64,000 nt of DNA from Streptomyces niveus (GTDB lineage: Bacteria > Actinomycetota > Actinomycetes > Streptomycetales > Streptomycetaceae): positions 6,634,001 to 6,698,000 of the forward strand of contig NZ_CP018047.1 of the NCBI RefSeq assembly GCF_002009175.1, in the 5' to 3' direction. A model generated the notes under the pieces. That model had not been told where the DNA came from. It saw only the letters and a list, made by a program, of their open reading frames with translations, and searched no databases. This document shows, one piece after another, positions 1-7,853 of the stretch (position 1 is its first letter; every line of letters starts with the position of its first letter). Both the position numbers and the translations under genes were made by a program.

Positions 1-1566
1 TCCACCTTCCTCTGGAAGGAGCTGCTGGAGCGGCGCGGCTACGAGGTCGAGGCCACCCAGTACGAGGCCGGGGCGCTCTACACCGGCCAGGCGAACGGCC
101 AGATCGACATCCAGACCGACTCCTGGCTCCCGACCACCCACGCCAACTACTGGGACAAGTACCAGGACAAGCTGGAGGACATGGGCGCCTGGTACGACGA
201 GACGTCCCTGGAGCTGTCCGTGCCCTCGTACGTGAAGGGCGTCGACTCCCTCGCGGACCTCAAGGGCAAGGCCGGCCAGTTCAAGGGCCGGATCATCGGT
301 ATCGAGCCCAGCGCCGGCGAGATGGGCATCCTCAAGGACAAGATCCTCAAGGAGTACGGCCTCGAAGGCGAGTACAAGGTCGTCGACGGCTCCACCCCCG
401 GCATGCTGGCCGAGCTGAAGCGCGCGTACGAGAAGAAGGAACCGGTCGTCGTCACGCTCTGGTCCCCGCACTGGGCGTACAACACCTACGACCTGAAGAA
501 GCTCAAGGACCCGAAGGGCACCTGGGGCTCGGGCGACGGCGTGCACACGCTCGCGCGCAAGGGCTTCTCCGCCGACAACCCCGGCGTCGCGAAGTGGCTC
601 AAGAACTTCAAGATGACCGAGGAACAGCTCACCAGCCTCGAAGCGGAGATCCAGGGCGCCGGAAAAGGCAAGGAGCAGGACGCCGTACGCGCCTGGCTGA
701 AGGACAACCCCGAGCTGGCCGACAAGTGGACCCCGGTCTCCGGCGTCAGCAAGGGCGCGAACGGCAAGGACGAGCGCGAACGGCCCATCGAAGTCGCCTG
801 GTTCCCCTGGGAAGAAGACATCGCGGCCACATATCTGTGGAAGGCGGTGCTGGAGGACCGGGGTTACAAGATGAACCTCAAGCAGTTCGAGGTCGGTCCG
901 ATGTACACGGCTCTGTCCAGAGGGCAGATCGATGTCCAGTTCGACGGATGGCTGCCCAACACGCAGAAGAAGTACTGGGACAAGTACGGCGACAAACTCT
1001 CCGACCTCGGTGCCTGGTACGGGCCGACGTCACTGGAGATCGCCGTGCCCTCCTATGTGAAGGGCGTCGAGTCGCTGGCGGACCTGAAGGGCCGCGAGGA
1101 CGAGTTCAAGGGCCGGATCGTCGGCATCGAGCCCGGCACCGAGACCATGAACATCCTCAAGAACAAGGTCCTGCCGGGCTACGGCCTGGACGGCGACTAC
1201 AAGGTCGTCGACAGCTCCACGCCCGGCATGCTCGCCGAGCTGGAGCGCTCGTACGCGAAGAAGGAACCCATCGCGGTCATGCTGTGGACCCCGCACTGGG
1301 CCTACAGCGAGTACGAGCTGACCAAGCTGAAGGACCCGCGGAAGGCCTTCGGTGAGGGCGACCAGATCCGCACCGTGGCCAACAAGGACTTCCCGAAGAA
1401 CTACCCGCAGCTGACCAAGTGGTTCAAGGACTTCAAGCTGAGCGAGGAACAGCTCGCCGGTCTGGAGAACGAGATCCAGAAGCGCGGTACGGGGCACGAG
1501 GAAGAGGCGGTGGCGGCCTGGATGGAGAAGAATCCGGGCATCGCGGACGAGATCGCGCCGCAGTAG
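1..1566 (+). CDS. Glycine betaine/choline-type ABC transporter substrate-binding protein, two fused OpuAC domains (5' partial)
   Basis: The reading frame is open from base 1, so the start and any signal peptide or permease part lie outside the window. Two homologous OpuAC-type ligand-binding modules follow each other. Copy 1 fills the first ~245 visible residues and copy 2 runs from about base 785 to the TAG at 1564-1566. Both share GAWY, VPSYVKGV, FKGRI, GIEP, STPGMLAEL and PHWAY, blocks that in this family build the aromatic box for quaternary ammonium ligands. The role is therefore osmoprotectant uptake on the outside of the membrane. Single-module OpuAC/ProX proteins are about 300 residues, so the doubled module is unusual. 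It could be the tail of an OpuABC-like permease-binder fusion, which the truncation hides. Family is secure; exact ligand is inferred. Confidence 0.88.
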   Translation, partial: STFLWKELLERRGYEVEATQYEAGALYTGQANGQIDIQTDSWLPTTHANYWDKYQDKLEDMGAWYDETSLELSVPSYVKGVDSLADLKGKAGQFKGRIIGIEPSAGEMGILKDKILKEYGLEGEYKVVDGSTPGMLAELKRAYEKKEPVVVTLWSPHWAYNTYDLKKLKDPKGTWGSGDGVHTLARKGFSADNPGVAKWLKNFKMTEEQLTSLEAEIQGAGKGKEQDAVRAWLKDNPELADKWTPVSGVSKGANGKDERERPIEVAWFPWEEDIAATYLWKAVLEDRGYKMNLKQFEVGPMYTALSRGQIDVQFDGWLPNTQKKYWDKYGDKLSDLGAWYGPTSLEIAVPSYVKGVESLADLKGREDEFKGRIVGIEPGTETMNILKNKVLPGYGLDGDYKVVDSSTPGMLAELERSYAKKEPIAVMLWTPHWAYSEYELTKLKDPRKAFGEGDQIRTVANKDFPKNYPQLTKWFKDFKLSEEQLAGLENEIQKRGTGHEEEAVAAWMEKNPGIADEIAPQ

Positions 1567-1928
1567 CGGAGAGTGGGGAGAGGTAGCTCTCGGTACCGAG
1601 AGGTAGCTCTCGGTACGGAGAGGCGCCGACAGGTAATCGGCGGGTATCGACCGGTATCGAGAACCGCTCCACGGCGCCGCGAGGCGCCGGGACGAGGCGG
1701 GTGTCGCCAGTGGCGGCGCCCGCCTCTGCCGAACAGGGCCCCACCAGTGGTGTGACGGCCCCCGCGGTCGGAGGATGGAGGTCTGTCGACCGGTCGTCGT
1801 CGTGCTCACCGGAGCCGTCGGTTTCCACGGGGTTCACCGTGGCGCCTTCCACCCCGGGTGAGGCAGACCGCCCTTGCGCGGCCGTCAACTCTGAGAAGAT
1901 GACGATCCGGCCGGGAGGGAGCCCAGAC
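1567..1928. other. Gene-free stretch downstream of the OpuAC gene
   Basis: These 362 bases have no convincing gene. The first part (1578-1660) is built from short repeats around GGTACCGAG and GGTATCGA. The rest is ordinary GC-rich sequence leading to a strong ribosome binding site (GGGAGGGAG) just before the XRE-cupin start codon. Confidence 0.6.
1578..1617. repeat. 20-bp tandem direct repeat with embedded 16-bp palindrome
   Basis: Two adjacent 20-base units (1578-1597 and 1598-1617) differ only in the last base. Each contains GAGAG-GTAG-CTCTC, able to form a small hairpin, and their junction forms the perfect palindrome CTCTCGGTACCGAGAG at 1587-1602. Related GGTATCGA units follow at 1643-1660. 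The position 12 bases after the OpuAC stop suits a terminator or mRNA-stability element, but there is no T-tract. Confidence 0.7.
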
Positions 1929-2477
1929 ATGGACGACAAGGAAGCGCTCAGGGTGGGCGCCGCCGTCCGCAGGCGGCGCAGGTCCCTCGGCCTCACACTG
2001 GCGGCCGTGGCCGACCGCAGCGGGCTTTCCGTACCCTTCCTCAGCCAGATCGAGAACGAACGCGCCCGGCCCAGTGCCCGTTCGCTGGAACGGGTGGCCG
2101 ACGCCCTGGAGACCACCATCGCCGTGCTGCACGCCGCGGCCGACTCGGCGCGCACCGTCGACGTCGTACGGGCCGGCGACGGCGGGCCCGGCGTACGCAG
2201 GGTGGCCCGCGGCGGTCACCAGCTGCACGCCAAGGAGTACACCGGCGAGCAGGACACCGGGCGCGAGTACCAGCACCGCAACGACGAGGTGATGTACATC
2301 GCCGACGGTTCGGTGGAGGTCGAGGCCGAGGGCCGCGCGTACCGGCTGGAGCGCGGCGACACGCTGTACCTCTCCGGCGGGGTCAGGCACCGCTGGCGCG
2401 CCACCGAGCCCGGCACCCGCATCCTGGTCGTCGCCGTCGCCGAGCACATCGACGCGACGTTCGACACCCGGCGCTGA
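1929..2477 (+). CDS. XRE-family transcriptional regulator with C-terminal cupin domain
   Basis: This 182-residue protein has an N-terminal Cro/C1 helix-turn-helix (about residues 10-65, with GLTLAAVADRSGLSVPFLSQIE as the recognition region) and a C-terminal cupin beta-barrel (about 105-175, with HRNDEVMYIADG and GGVRHRW). This layout is typical of small-molecule-sensing repressors such as the PuuR/SutR type. The ATG at 1929 is preceded by a good GGGAGGGAG ribosome binding site; frames that extend further upstream lack support. The BtuF-like gene follows after 13 bases and is probably co-transcribed. Targets and ligand cannot be read from the sequence. Confidence 0.88.
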   Translation: MDDKEALRVGAAVRRRRRSLGLTLAAVADRSGLSVPFLSQIENERARPSARSLERVADALETTIAVLHAAADSARTVDVVRAGDGGPGVRRVARGGHQLHAKEYTGEQDTGREYQHRNDEVMYIADGSVEVEAEGRAYRLERGDTLYLSGGVRHRWRATEPGTRILVVAVAEHIDATFDTRR

Positions 2478-2490
2478 GAGCCGCCTGGCC

Positions 2491-3243
2491 GTGACCGCCG
2501 CACGGGCCGCCACCGGGGCCGGCGCACGTCGGGTCGTCTCGCTGGTGCCCTCCCTCACCGAGGCCGTCGCGGTCACCGCGCCCGGACTCCTGGTCGGCGC
2601 CACCGACTGGTGCACCCACCCCGCCGGTCTCGACGTCGTACGCGTCGGCGGCACCAAGAATCCGGACATCGACGCCGTCATCGCGCTGCGGCCCGACCTC
2701 GTGGTGGCCAACGAGGAGGAGAACCGCGAGCCGGATCTGGCCGCGCTGCGGGCCGCGGGCGTCGAGGTGCTGGTCACCGAGGTGCGCGACCTCGACCAGG
2801 CGTTCGCCGAGCTGGAGCGGATGCTGGTGACGGGCTGCGGGCTCACCGCGCCGCGCTGGCTGGACGAGGCCCGCGAGTCCTGGGCGGCGGTGCCGCCTCC
2901 GCCTCCGTACGAAGGCGGGCGCAAGGCTGTCGTACCGATCTGGCGCAGGCCCTGGATGGTGCTCGGCGGCGACACCTTCGCGGGTGACCTGCTCGCCAGG
3001 CTCGGCGTGCACAACGTGTACGGCGACCTGGCCGAGCGCTATCCGCGTATCCCGCTGGACCGGCTGCGGGCATCGGGCGCCGACCTGGTCGTCCTGCCCG
3101 ACGAGCCGTACCGCTTCACCGCCGACGACGGGCCCGAGGCATTCCCCGGGATGCCGGCCGCGCTGGTCGACGGGCGCCACCTCACCTGGTACGGGCCGTC
3201 GCTGGTCCGGGCACCGGAGGTGCTGCGGGCAGCGCTCCGCTGA
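2491..3243 (+). CDS. Helical-backbone metal receptor / BtuF-like periplasmic-binding-fold protein
   Basis: This 250-residue protein belongs to the BtuF/FepB class III binding-protein fold: it opens with RRVVSLVPSLTEAV and keeps GATDWCTHP, VGGTKNPDID, RPDLVVANEEEN, PWMVLGGDTFAGDLL and LPDEPYRF, the usual landmarks of cobalamin-binding-protein-like annotations. It has no signal peptide or lipobox, and no permease or ATPase gene lies nearby. A free-standing cytosolic or orphan role is therefore more likely than a complete importer. The GTG start at 2491 follows the regulator by 13 bases. The 3' end overlaps the convergent TDT transporter gene by 62 bases. Confidence 0.78.
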   Translation: MTAARAATGAGARRVVSLVPSLTEAVAVTAPGLLVGATDWCTHPAGLDVVRVGGTKNPDIDAVIALRPDLVVANEEENREPDLAALRAAGVEVLVTEVRDLDQAFAELERMLVTGCGLTAPRWLDEARESWAAVPPPPPYEGGRKAVVPIWRRPWMVLGGDTFAGDLLARLGVHNVYGDLAERYPRIPLDRLRASGADLVVLPDEPYRFTADDGPEAFPGMPAALVDGRHLTWYGPSLVRAPEVLRAALR

Positions 3244-4423
3244 CCAGGCCGTGCACCGTACGGGTCCAGGCGACCGCCCAGGCGGCCGTCAGCAGGACGA
3301 ACAGCGCGAGTGACAGCCAGGCCAGGGCGGTGAGCCCCGTGGCGTGGGCGAGTCCGGCGGCGCCGGTCACACACGTACCGACGGGGAAGGTGAAGGCCCA
3401 CCACGTCATCGAGAACGGCATCCCGCGCCGTACCGCCCGTACGACCATCGCGACCGCTAGTGCCAGCCACAGCAGCGCGAAGCCCAGCACCGGGACGCCG
3501 TACAGCACGGCGAAGGCGTCCAGGGCGGAGACGTACGTGGCGGTGGAGGCGGGAGGCGCGGAGGTGAGCGCGTCGGGAGCCGCATGCGCGAGATTGCCCA
3601 AGGCCGTCGTGGACTGCCCGAGCGGGCCGAGGACGAGGAAGAGCGCGGGCGTCAGGGCGAGGGGCAGCGGACCGTGCGTCACCAGCCTGCCGAAGATCAG
3701 CGGCAGCAGGGTGAGCGTGGCGAGCAGGCTCAGGCCGAACATGGCGTAACACGCCAGCAGCAGCGACTCGCGCCACTGACCGGCGGGCAGGTACGGGATC
3801 AGCCCCGGGCCGAGCGCCGCCGACACCATCGGCGCCACCACGGGCAGGAGCCACACCGGGGACGCGTCCTCGGGGCGCACCCGGTGGCGTACCACCATCA
3901 GGTACGGGACGGCCACGGCCGCCGTGAGGCCGACGAGCGTGCCCGTAGTGAAGAGCACGGCGTCGACGGCCACGGCCGCGCTCTCACCGATCACGTGGCG
4001 GCCCACGGTGAGGGTGGCGCCGCCGACCGCGAGCAGCGCCATCGCCAGACATCCGTAGAACGGCGCCACCGAGGGATCGAGCAGATGGGCGCGCGCCTGG
4101 TCGCGGTGGTGGATCCAGTGGCCGGCGCGGGCCGCCAGTACGAGCGTGAGCATCAGCGCCGACAGCGCCCAGACGGTGACGCAGGCGGCGCGCAGTACGG
4201 GGACGTCCATCGGGCTCGTGAGCCCCAGCGGCTCCAGCGGCAGAGTCGCGCCCGCGCTCGCGACGATCGCGGTGCCCATGACGCTCGCGTACCAGTTGGG
4301 GCCGATGTGGCGCAGGAGCGCGAAGCGGGCCGGGCGGGCAGGCGGGAGGGGCGCGGCGTTTTCGGCGGTCGGGGTGGTGGGGGCGCTCGGAGTGGTGCGG
4401 GGGCTCGGGGTGAGGGTGGCCAT
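3182..4423 (-). CDS. TDT-family (TehA/SLAC1-like) membrane transporter
   Basis: This about 413-residue integral membrane protein has roughly ten hydrophobic helices. The signature HIGPNWYASVMGTAIVA stands near the N-terminus, as in the tellurite-resistance/dicarboxylate transporter (TDT) family that includes TehA, the yeast sulfite pump Ssu1 and plant SLAC1 anion channels. The ATG at 4421-4423 is chosen because homology begins about 50 residues later, whereas the longer frame runs through the oppositely oriented LysR gene. It is divergent from that regulator across 70 bases, so the LysR protein is its likely controller. Substrate could be sulfite, a dicarboxylate or another anion. Confidence 0.85.
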   Translation of the reverse strand: MATLTPSPRTTPSAPTTPTAENAAPLPPARPARFALLRHIGPNWYASVMGTAIVASAGATLPLEPLGLTSPMDVPVLRAACVTVWALSALMLTLVLAARAGHWIHHRDQARAHLLDPSVAPFYGCLAMALLAVGGATLTVGRHVIGESAAVAVDAVLFTTGTLVGLTAAVAVPYLMVVRHRVRPEDASPVWLLPVVAPMVSAALGPGLIPYLPAGQWRESLLLACYAMFGLSLLATLTLLPLIFGRLVTHGPLPLALTPALFLVLGPLGQSTTALGNLAHAAPDALTSAPPASTATYVSALDAFAVLYGVPVLGFALLWLALAVAMVVRAVRRGMPFSMTWWAFTFPVGTCVTGAAGLAHATGLTALAWLSLALFVLLTAAWAVAWTRTVHGLVSGALPAAPPVPGPATARTR

Positions 4424-4481
4424 TCTCGCACCCTCGTCGCTCCGCGCCCTCCCCACCAGGTCCCTTGGCGCTATGAGGCCA

Positions 4482-4487
4482 TAACCT
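4482..4487 (+). promoter_or_regulatory. -10 hexamer for leaderless LysR mRNA
   Basis: TAACCT is followed by exactly six bases (GAATGT) and then the ATG at 4494. This places the expected transcription start on the start codon itself, and no ribosome binding site is present. It lies within the 70-base divergent promoter region (4424-4493) shared with the TDT transporter, where a LysR autoregulatory site would also be expected. Confidence 0.6.
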
Positions 4488-4493
4488 GAATGT

Positions 4494-5414
4494 ATGACTG
4501 ACGAGCCCGCTGTGTCCCTCGCCCACCGGGTGCCCGAGCTGGGCGCGCTGGAGCTGCTGATCGCCGTCGCCCGGCACGGCAGCATGGGCGGGGCGGCCCG
4601 TGAGCTGGGCATCAGCCAGCCCGCGGCGAGCAGCCGGATACGTTCCGTCGAACGGCAGCTCGGCGTCAGCCTCTTCGACCGGTCGCCGAGCGGGTCCCGG
4701 CTCACCGGCGCGGGAGCGCTCGTCACCGACTGGGCGCGGCGGATCATGGAGGCGGCGGAGGCGTTCGACGCGGGCGCGCAGGCGCTGCGCGACCGGCGCG
4801 ACTCACGGCTACGGGTCGCCGCGAGCATGACCATCGCCGAGTATCTGCTCCCCGGCTGGCTCATCGCGCTCCGTGCCGCCCGGCCGGACACGGCGGTCTC
4901 GCTCCTCGCGGGCAACTCGGGCGCCGTGGCCGCGCGGCTGATCGGCGGCGAGGCGGACCTCGGTTTCGTGGAGGGCCTGGCCGTGCCGGCCGGGCTGGAC
5001 GGCACGGTGATCGGCCGTGACCGGCTGGTGGTCGTGGTCGCGCCGACACACGCCTGGGGGCGCCGTACGTCCCTGACCCCCGAGGAACTGGCCGCCGCCC
5101 CGCTGATCCTCCGTGAGGAGGGCTCGGGCACCCGCCAGGTACTCGACGCGGCACTCGCCTCCTACGGAGGTCCCGCCGAGCCGCTGCTCGAACTGTCGTC
5201 GACGACGGCGGTCAAGGCATCGGTGGTGAGCGGCGCGGGGCCCTCGGTGCTCAGCGAACTGGCCGTGCGGGAGGAGCTGGCGGCCCGCCGCCTGCTGGAG
5301 GTGGAGGTGGCGGGCATCCATCTGCGGCGTGACCTGCGAGCCGTCTGGCCGACGGGCCACCGCCCGAGCGGCCCGGCGCGGGAGTTGCTGTCGCTGACGC
5401 GGGCGGCGCCGTGA
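4494..5414 (+). CDS. LysR-family transcriptional regulator
   Basis: This 306-residue protein has an N-terminal winged helix-turn-helix (about residues 17-75, with GSMGGAARELGISQPAASSR as the recognition segment) and a C-terminal periplasmic-binding-like effector domain (about 100-300, with LREEGSGTRQVLDAAL). The effector domain resembles CysB/Cbl-type regulators of sulfur metabolism, which would suit a sulfite-type TDT transporter next door; that link is inference. The ATG at 4494 sits six bases after a TAACCT hexamer, suggesting a leaderless transcript. A strong hairpin terminates it at 5427-5464. Confidence 0.9.
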   Translation: MTDEPAVSLAHRVPELGALELLIAVARHGSMGGAARELGISQPAASSRIRSVERQLGVSLFDRSPSGSRLTGAGALVTDWARRIMEAAEAFDAGAQALRDRRDSRLRVAASMTIAEYLLPGWLIALRAARPDTAVSLLAGNSGAVAARLIGGEADLGFVEGLAVPAGLDGTVIGRDRLVVVVAPTHAWGRRTSLTPEELAAAPLILREEGSGTRQVLDAALASYGGPAEPLLELSSTTAVKASVVSGAGPSVLSELAVREELAARRLLEVEVAGIHLRRDLRAVWPTGHRPSGPARELLSLTRAAP

Positions 5415-5426
5415 CGGCACGGGAGG

Positions 5427-5464
5427 CCGCCGGCCGTGCCCCGGAACGGGGGCACGGCCGGCGG
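5427..5464. terminator. Bidirectional terminator hairpin, 16-bp perfect stem
   Basis: Arms 5427-5442 and 5449-5464 are perfect reverse complements around a six-base loop. The hairpin lies between the convergent LysR and PhoX-like genes and would stop both transcripts. There is no T-tract, as is usual in Streptomyces. Confidence 0.85.
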
Positions 5465-5474
5465 TGGTGGTGCG

Positions 5475-6941
5475 TCAGCGCTGGTGGCGCCAGGGGCCGG
5501 TGATGGCCAGCAGGATGCCGGGGTTCTGGATGCTCGCGTACAGCGTCTTGCCGTCGGGGGAGAAGACGACACCGGCGAACTCGCTGTACTCGGGCTCCTC
5601 CGGCGTACCGCCCTTCAGTTCGTTGCGGGCGATCGGGTAGGTCCGGCCCGAGTCCGTCGCGCCGAACAGGTGCTGGACGCCGTCGCCGTCCTCGGCCAGG
5701 ATCACGCCGCCGTACGGGGACACCGTGATGTTGTCCGGGCCGTCGAACGCGCCGTCCTTCGACGGGTCCTGGTTGATGCCGAGGATCAGCTTGAGAGTCA
5801 GCTTCCGGTGGGCCGGGTCGTAGAACCACACCTGGCCGTCGTGCTGCTTCGGGCTCTCCTCACGCGCGTAGGAGGAGACGATGTACGCGCCGCCGTCGGC
5901 CCACCACATGCCCTCCAGCTTGCGGGCGCGGGTGACCTGGGTGTCCGTGAACTGCTCGCGTACCTGGACGGTCCTGGCGTCCCGGTCAGGCACGTTCACC
6001 CAGTCGACGCCGTACACGGTCCCGGCCTTCGTGGCGCGGGACAGGTCGTCCACGAACCTGCCCCGGGAGTCGAAGCACTTGAACGCCTCCAGCACACCGG
6101 CGGTGTCGGAGAGCCCGCGCAGCTTGCCCCGCCCGTGACGGAAGCCCTTCGGCGGAGTCCAGCGGTACAGCAGGCCGTTCGGCTCGTCGGCGTCCTCGGT
6201 GAGATACAGATGGCCGCGCTTGGTGTCGACCACGACGGCCTCGTGGTCGTACCGGCCGAGCGCCTTGATCGGCTTCGGGTGCTGGTTCGCGCGGCGGTCG
6301 TACGGGTCCACCTCGAAGACGTAGCCGTGGTCCTTGGTCATGCCGTCCTCGCCGGCCCTGGTGGTGTCCTCCTCGCAGGTCAGCCAGGTGCCCCAGGGGG
6401 TGCGACCGCCCGCGCAGTTCTCCTGGGTGCCCGTGAGGGCGACCCATTCGGTCACGTGGTCGCCGTGCTTGGAGATCTCGACGACGGTGCAGCCGCCGGG
6501 GGCGGCGGGGTCGTACGCGAGGCCCGGCGTCAGGGGTACGGGGAAGTCGACCTCGGCGCGGTCGCCGCCCAGCTCGTGGTTGACGACCAGGAGCGTGGAG
6601 CCCCGGGTGCCGGGGAAGGTGGCCGTGCCGTCGTGGCTGTTCGGGGTGAACTCGCCGCTGTCCAGCTTGGTGACACCGGCGTGGTTGACGACCTCGTACG
6701 AGAAGCCGGCGGGCAGTGCGAGCAGCCCCTTCGGGTCGTCGATCAGCGGGCCGTATCCGGTCTTGCTGTCGAGCGGGCGGGAGGAGCGGTCGTCCTGCTC
6801 CAGGTCGCCGCCCGCGACGGAGTCCGTGTTCTCGTCCGCGTAGGCGTACGCGGACGCGGTGGAGAGGACACCGGCTGTACCGACGAGGGTGAGGCCCACG
6901 CCGGCTGAGGTCTTGGAGAAGTCTCTACGGGTGATGGGCAC
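5475..6941 (-). CDS. PhoX-like (DUF839) Tat-exported phosphatase family protein
   Basis: This about 488-residue secreted protein begins with a Tat signal: TRRDFSKTSAG followed by a hydrophobic stretch ending ASAYAYA. The body matches the DUF839/PhoX beta-propeller family (KGLLALPAGFSYEVVNHAG, NHELGG, GTWLTCEED, YVFEVDPYD, ADGGAYIVSSYAR). PhoX enzymes are metal-dependent (calcium/iron) extracellular alkaline phosphatases that release phosphate from organic esters, but many DUF839 proteins are untested. An AGGAG sits directly against the ATG at 6945-6947, but is ideally spaced (six bases) for the in-frame GTG at 6939-6941, which I prefer. The gene shares the hairpin at 5427-5464 with LysR. Confidence 0.85.
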   Translation of the reverse strand: MPITRRDFSKTSAGVGLTLVGTAGVLSTASAYAYADENTDSVAGGDLEQDDRSSRPLDSKTGYGPLIDDPKGLLALPAGFSYEVVNHAGVTKLDSGEFTPNSHDGTATFPGTRGSTLLVVNHELGGDRAEVDFPVPLTPGLAYDPAAPGGCTVVEISKHGDHVTEWVALTGTQENCAGGRTPWGTWLTCEEDTTRAGEDGMTKDHGYVFEVDPYDRRANQHPKPIKALGRYDHEAVVVDTKRGHLYLTEDADEPNGLLYRWTPPKGFRHGRGKLRGLSDTAGVLEAFKCFDSRGRFVDDLSRATKAGTVYGVDWVNVPDRDARTVQVREQFTDTQVTRARKLEGMWWADGGAYIVSSYAREESPKQHDGQVWFYDPAHRKLTLKLILGINQDPSKDGAFDGPDNITVSPYGGVILAEDGDGVQHLFGATDSGRTYPIARNELKGGTPEEPEYSEFAGVVFSPDGKTLYASIQNPGILLAITGPWRHQR

Positions 6942-7052
6942 GTTCATCTCCTGGGAGTACGCGGTCGGACGGCCGAGGTGAGCCGAGCCCGGGTTACGGT
7001 TCTCCCCATCTGCGAACGGCGGATGAACGCGACACGATCAACACATGCTGTT

Positions 7053-7769
7053 TCACCTGCCGGGCGGTCGTGCGCCGATCCGTTCCCGCTCGCGCGCCGC
7101 CGCGACCAGCGCCGCCATCACGCGCGTGTCCTCGCCCATCTCCGGATGCCACTGCACCCCCAGGGCCCACCGCTCGTCCACCAGTTCCACCGCCTCCACG
7201 GTGCCGTCGCCCGCGTACGCCGAGATGATCAGCCCCTGGCCCAGGCGGTCCACCGCCTGGTGGTGGGAGGTCGGGACGTCCGACTCCTCGGGGACGGCCG
7301 CTTCGTACCGCGTCCCGGGGACCGGCTTCACCGGATGTTCGCCGAAGACGCCGAGGGTCGCGGCCGTATGGCCCTCCAGATGCTGGATCAACGTCCCGCC
7401 CAGCGCGACATTCAGCAGCTGCATACCCCGGCAGATCGCGAGCAGCGGTGTTCCGGACGCCAGCGCGGCCTCGATCAGCGCCAGTTCCCAGTCGTCGCGC
7501 TCCCTGGCGGGTGGTCCGGTACGGGGGTCCGGCTCGGCCCCGTACCGTATGGGCTCCACGTCCGGGCCGCCCGAGATGACCAGCCCGTCGAGGCGGGCGA
7601 CCACCGAGGCGGCGGTGGCCGGCTCGTCCGGCGGGAGCATGACGGCGACGCCGCCCGCGCGCTGGACGAGCCGGGGGTAAGCCATGGGCAGCAGGGCGGC
7701 GGGCAGGTCCCAGACGCCCCACTTGGCCGACGTCTCCAGATATGTGCTGACGCCGATGAGCGGCTTCAC
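7053..7769 (-). CDS. Class I glutamine amidotransferase-like gamma-glutamyl hydrolase (PuuD-like)
   Basis: This 238-residue protein has the Peptidase C26 fold with an intact triad: Cys113 in AICRGMQLLN, and His208 and Glu210 in VQWHPE. PuuD-type enzymes cleave the gamma-glutamyl bond of gamma-glutamylated amines after the amine end has been oxidised. The GTG start at 7769 has a GGAGG ribosome binding site. It lies downstream of the amine permease on the same strand and close to the gamma-glutamyl ligase and dehydrogenases at 10426-13988. It would perform the last step of that pathway, freeing glutamate and the oxidised amine (glycine, if the amine is ethanolamine). Confidence 0.88.
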   Translation of the reverse strand: MKPLIGVSTYLETSAKWGVWDLPAALLPMAYPRLVQRAGGVAVMLPPDEPATAASVVARLDGLVISGGPDVEPIRYGAEPDPRTGPPARERDDWELALIEAALASGTPLLAICRGMQLLNVALGGTLIQHLEGHTAATLGVFGEHPVKPVPGTRYEAAVPEESDVPTSHHQAVDRLGQGLIISAYAGDGTVEAVELVDERWALGVQWHPEMGEDTRVMAALVAAARERERIGARPPGR

Positions 7770-7808
7770 TGAACGTTCCTCCGATGGTGCTGTGCTTTGT
7801 GCTGTGCT

Positions 7809-7849
7809 GTCGTGCGGTGGTGCCGTCGTGCGGTGGTGCTGTCGTACGG
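7809..7849. repeat. 16-bp tandem repeat, 2.5 copies
   Basis: Units at 7809-7824 and 7825-7840 (GTCGTGCGGTGGTGC plus C or T) are followed by a partial third copy at 7841-7849. They fill most of the 84-base gap between the permease stop and the hydrolase start, so they lie in the intercistronic mRNA of the minus-strand operon. Confidence 0.75.
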
Positions 7850-7853
7850 GGTC

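Noticed and set aside
2491..3243. Cobalamin uptake operon with riboswitch
   Set aside because: No permease, ATPase or B12-riboswitch-like leader lies nearby. The BtuF-like protein has no signal peptide and follows the regulator by 13 bases.
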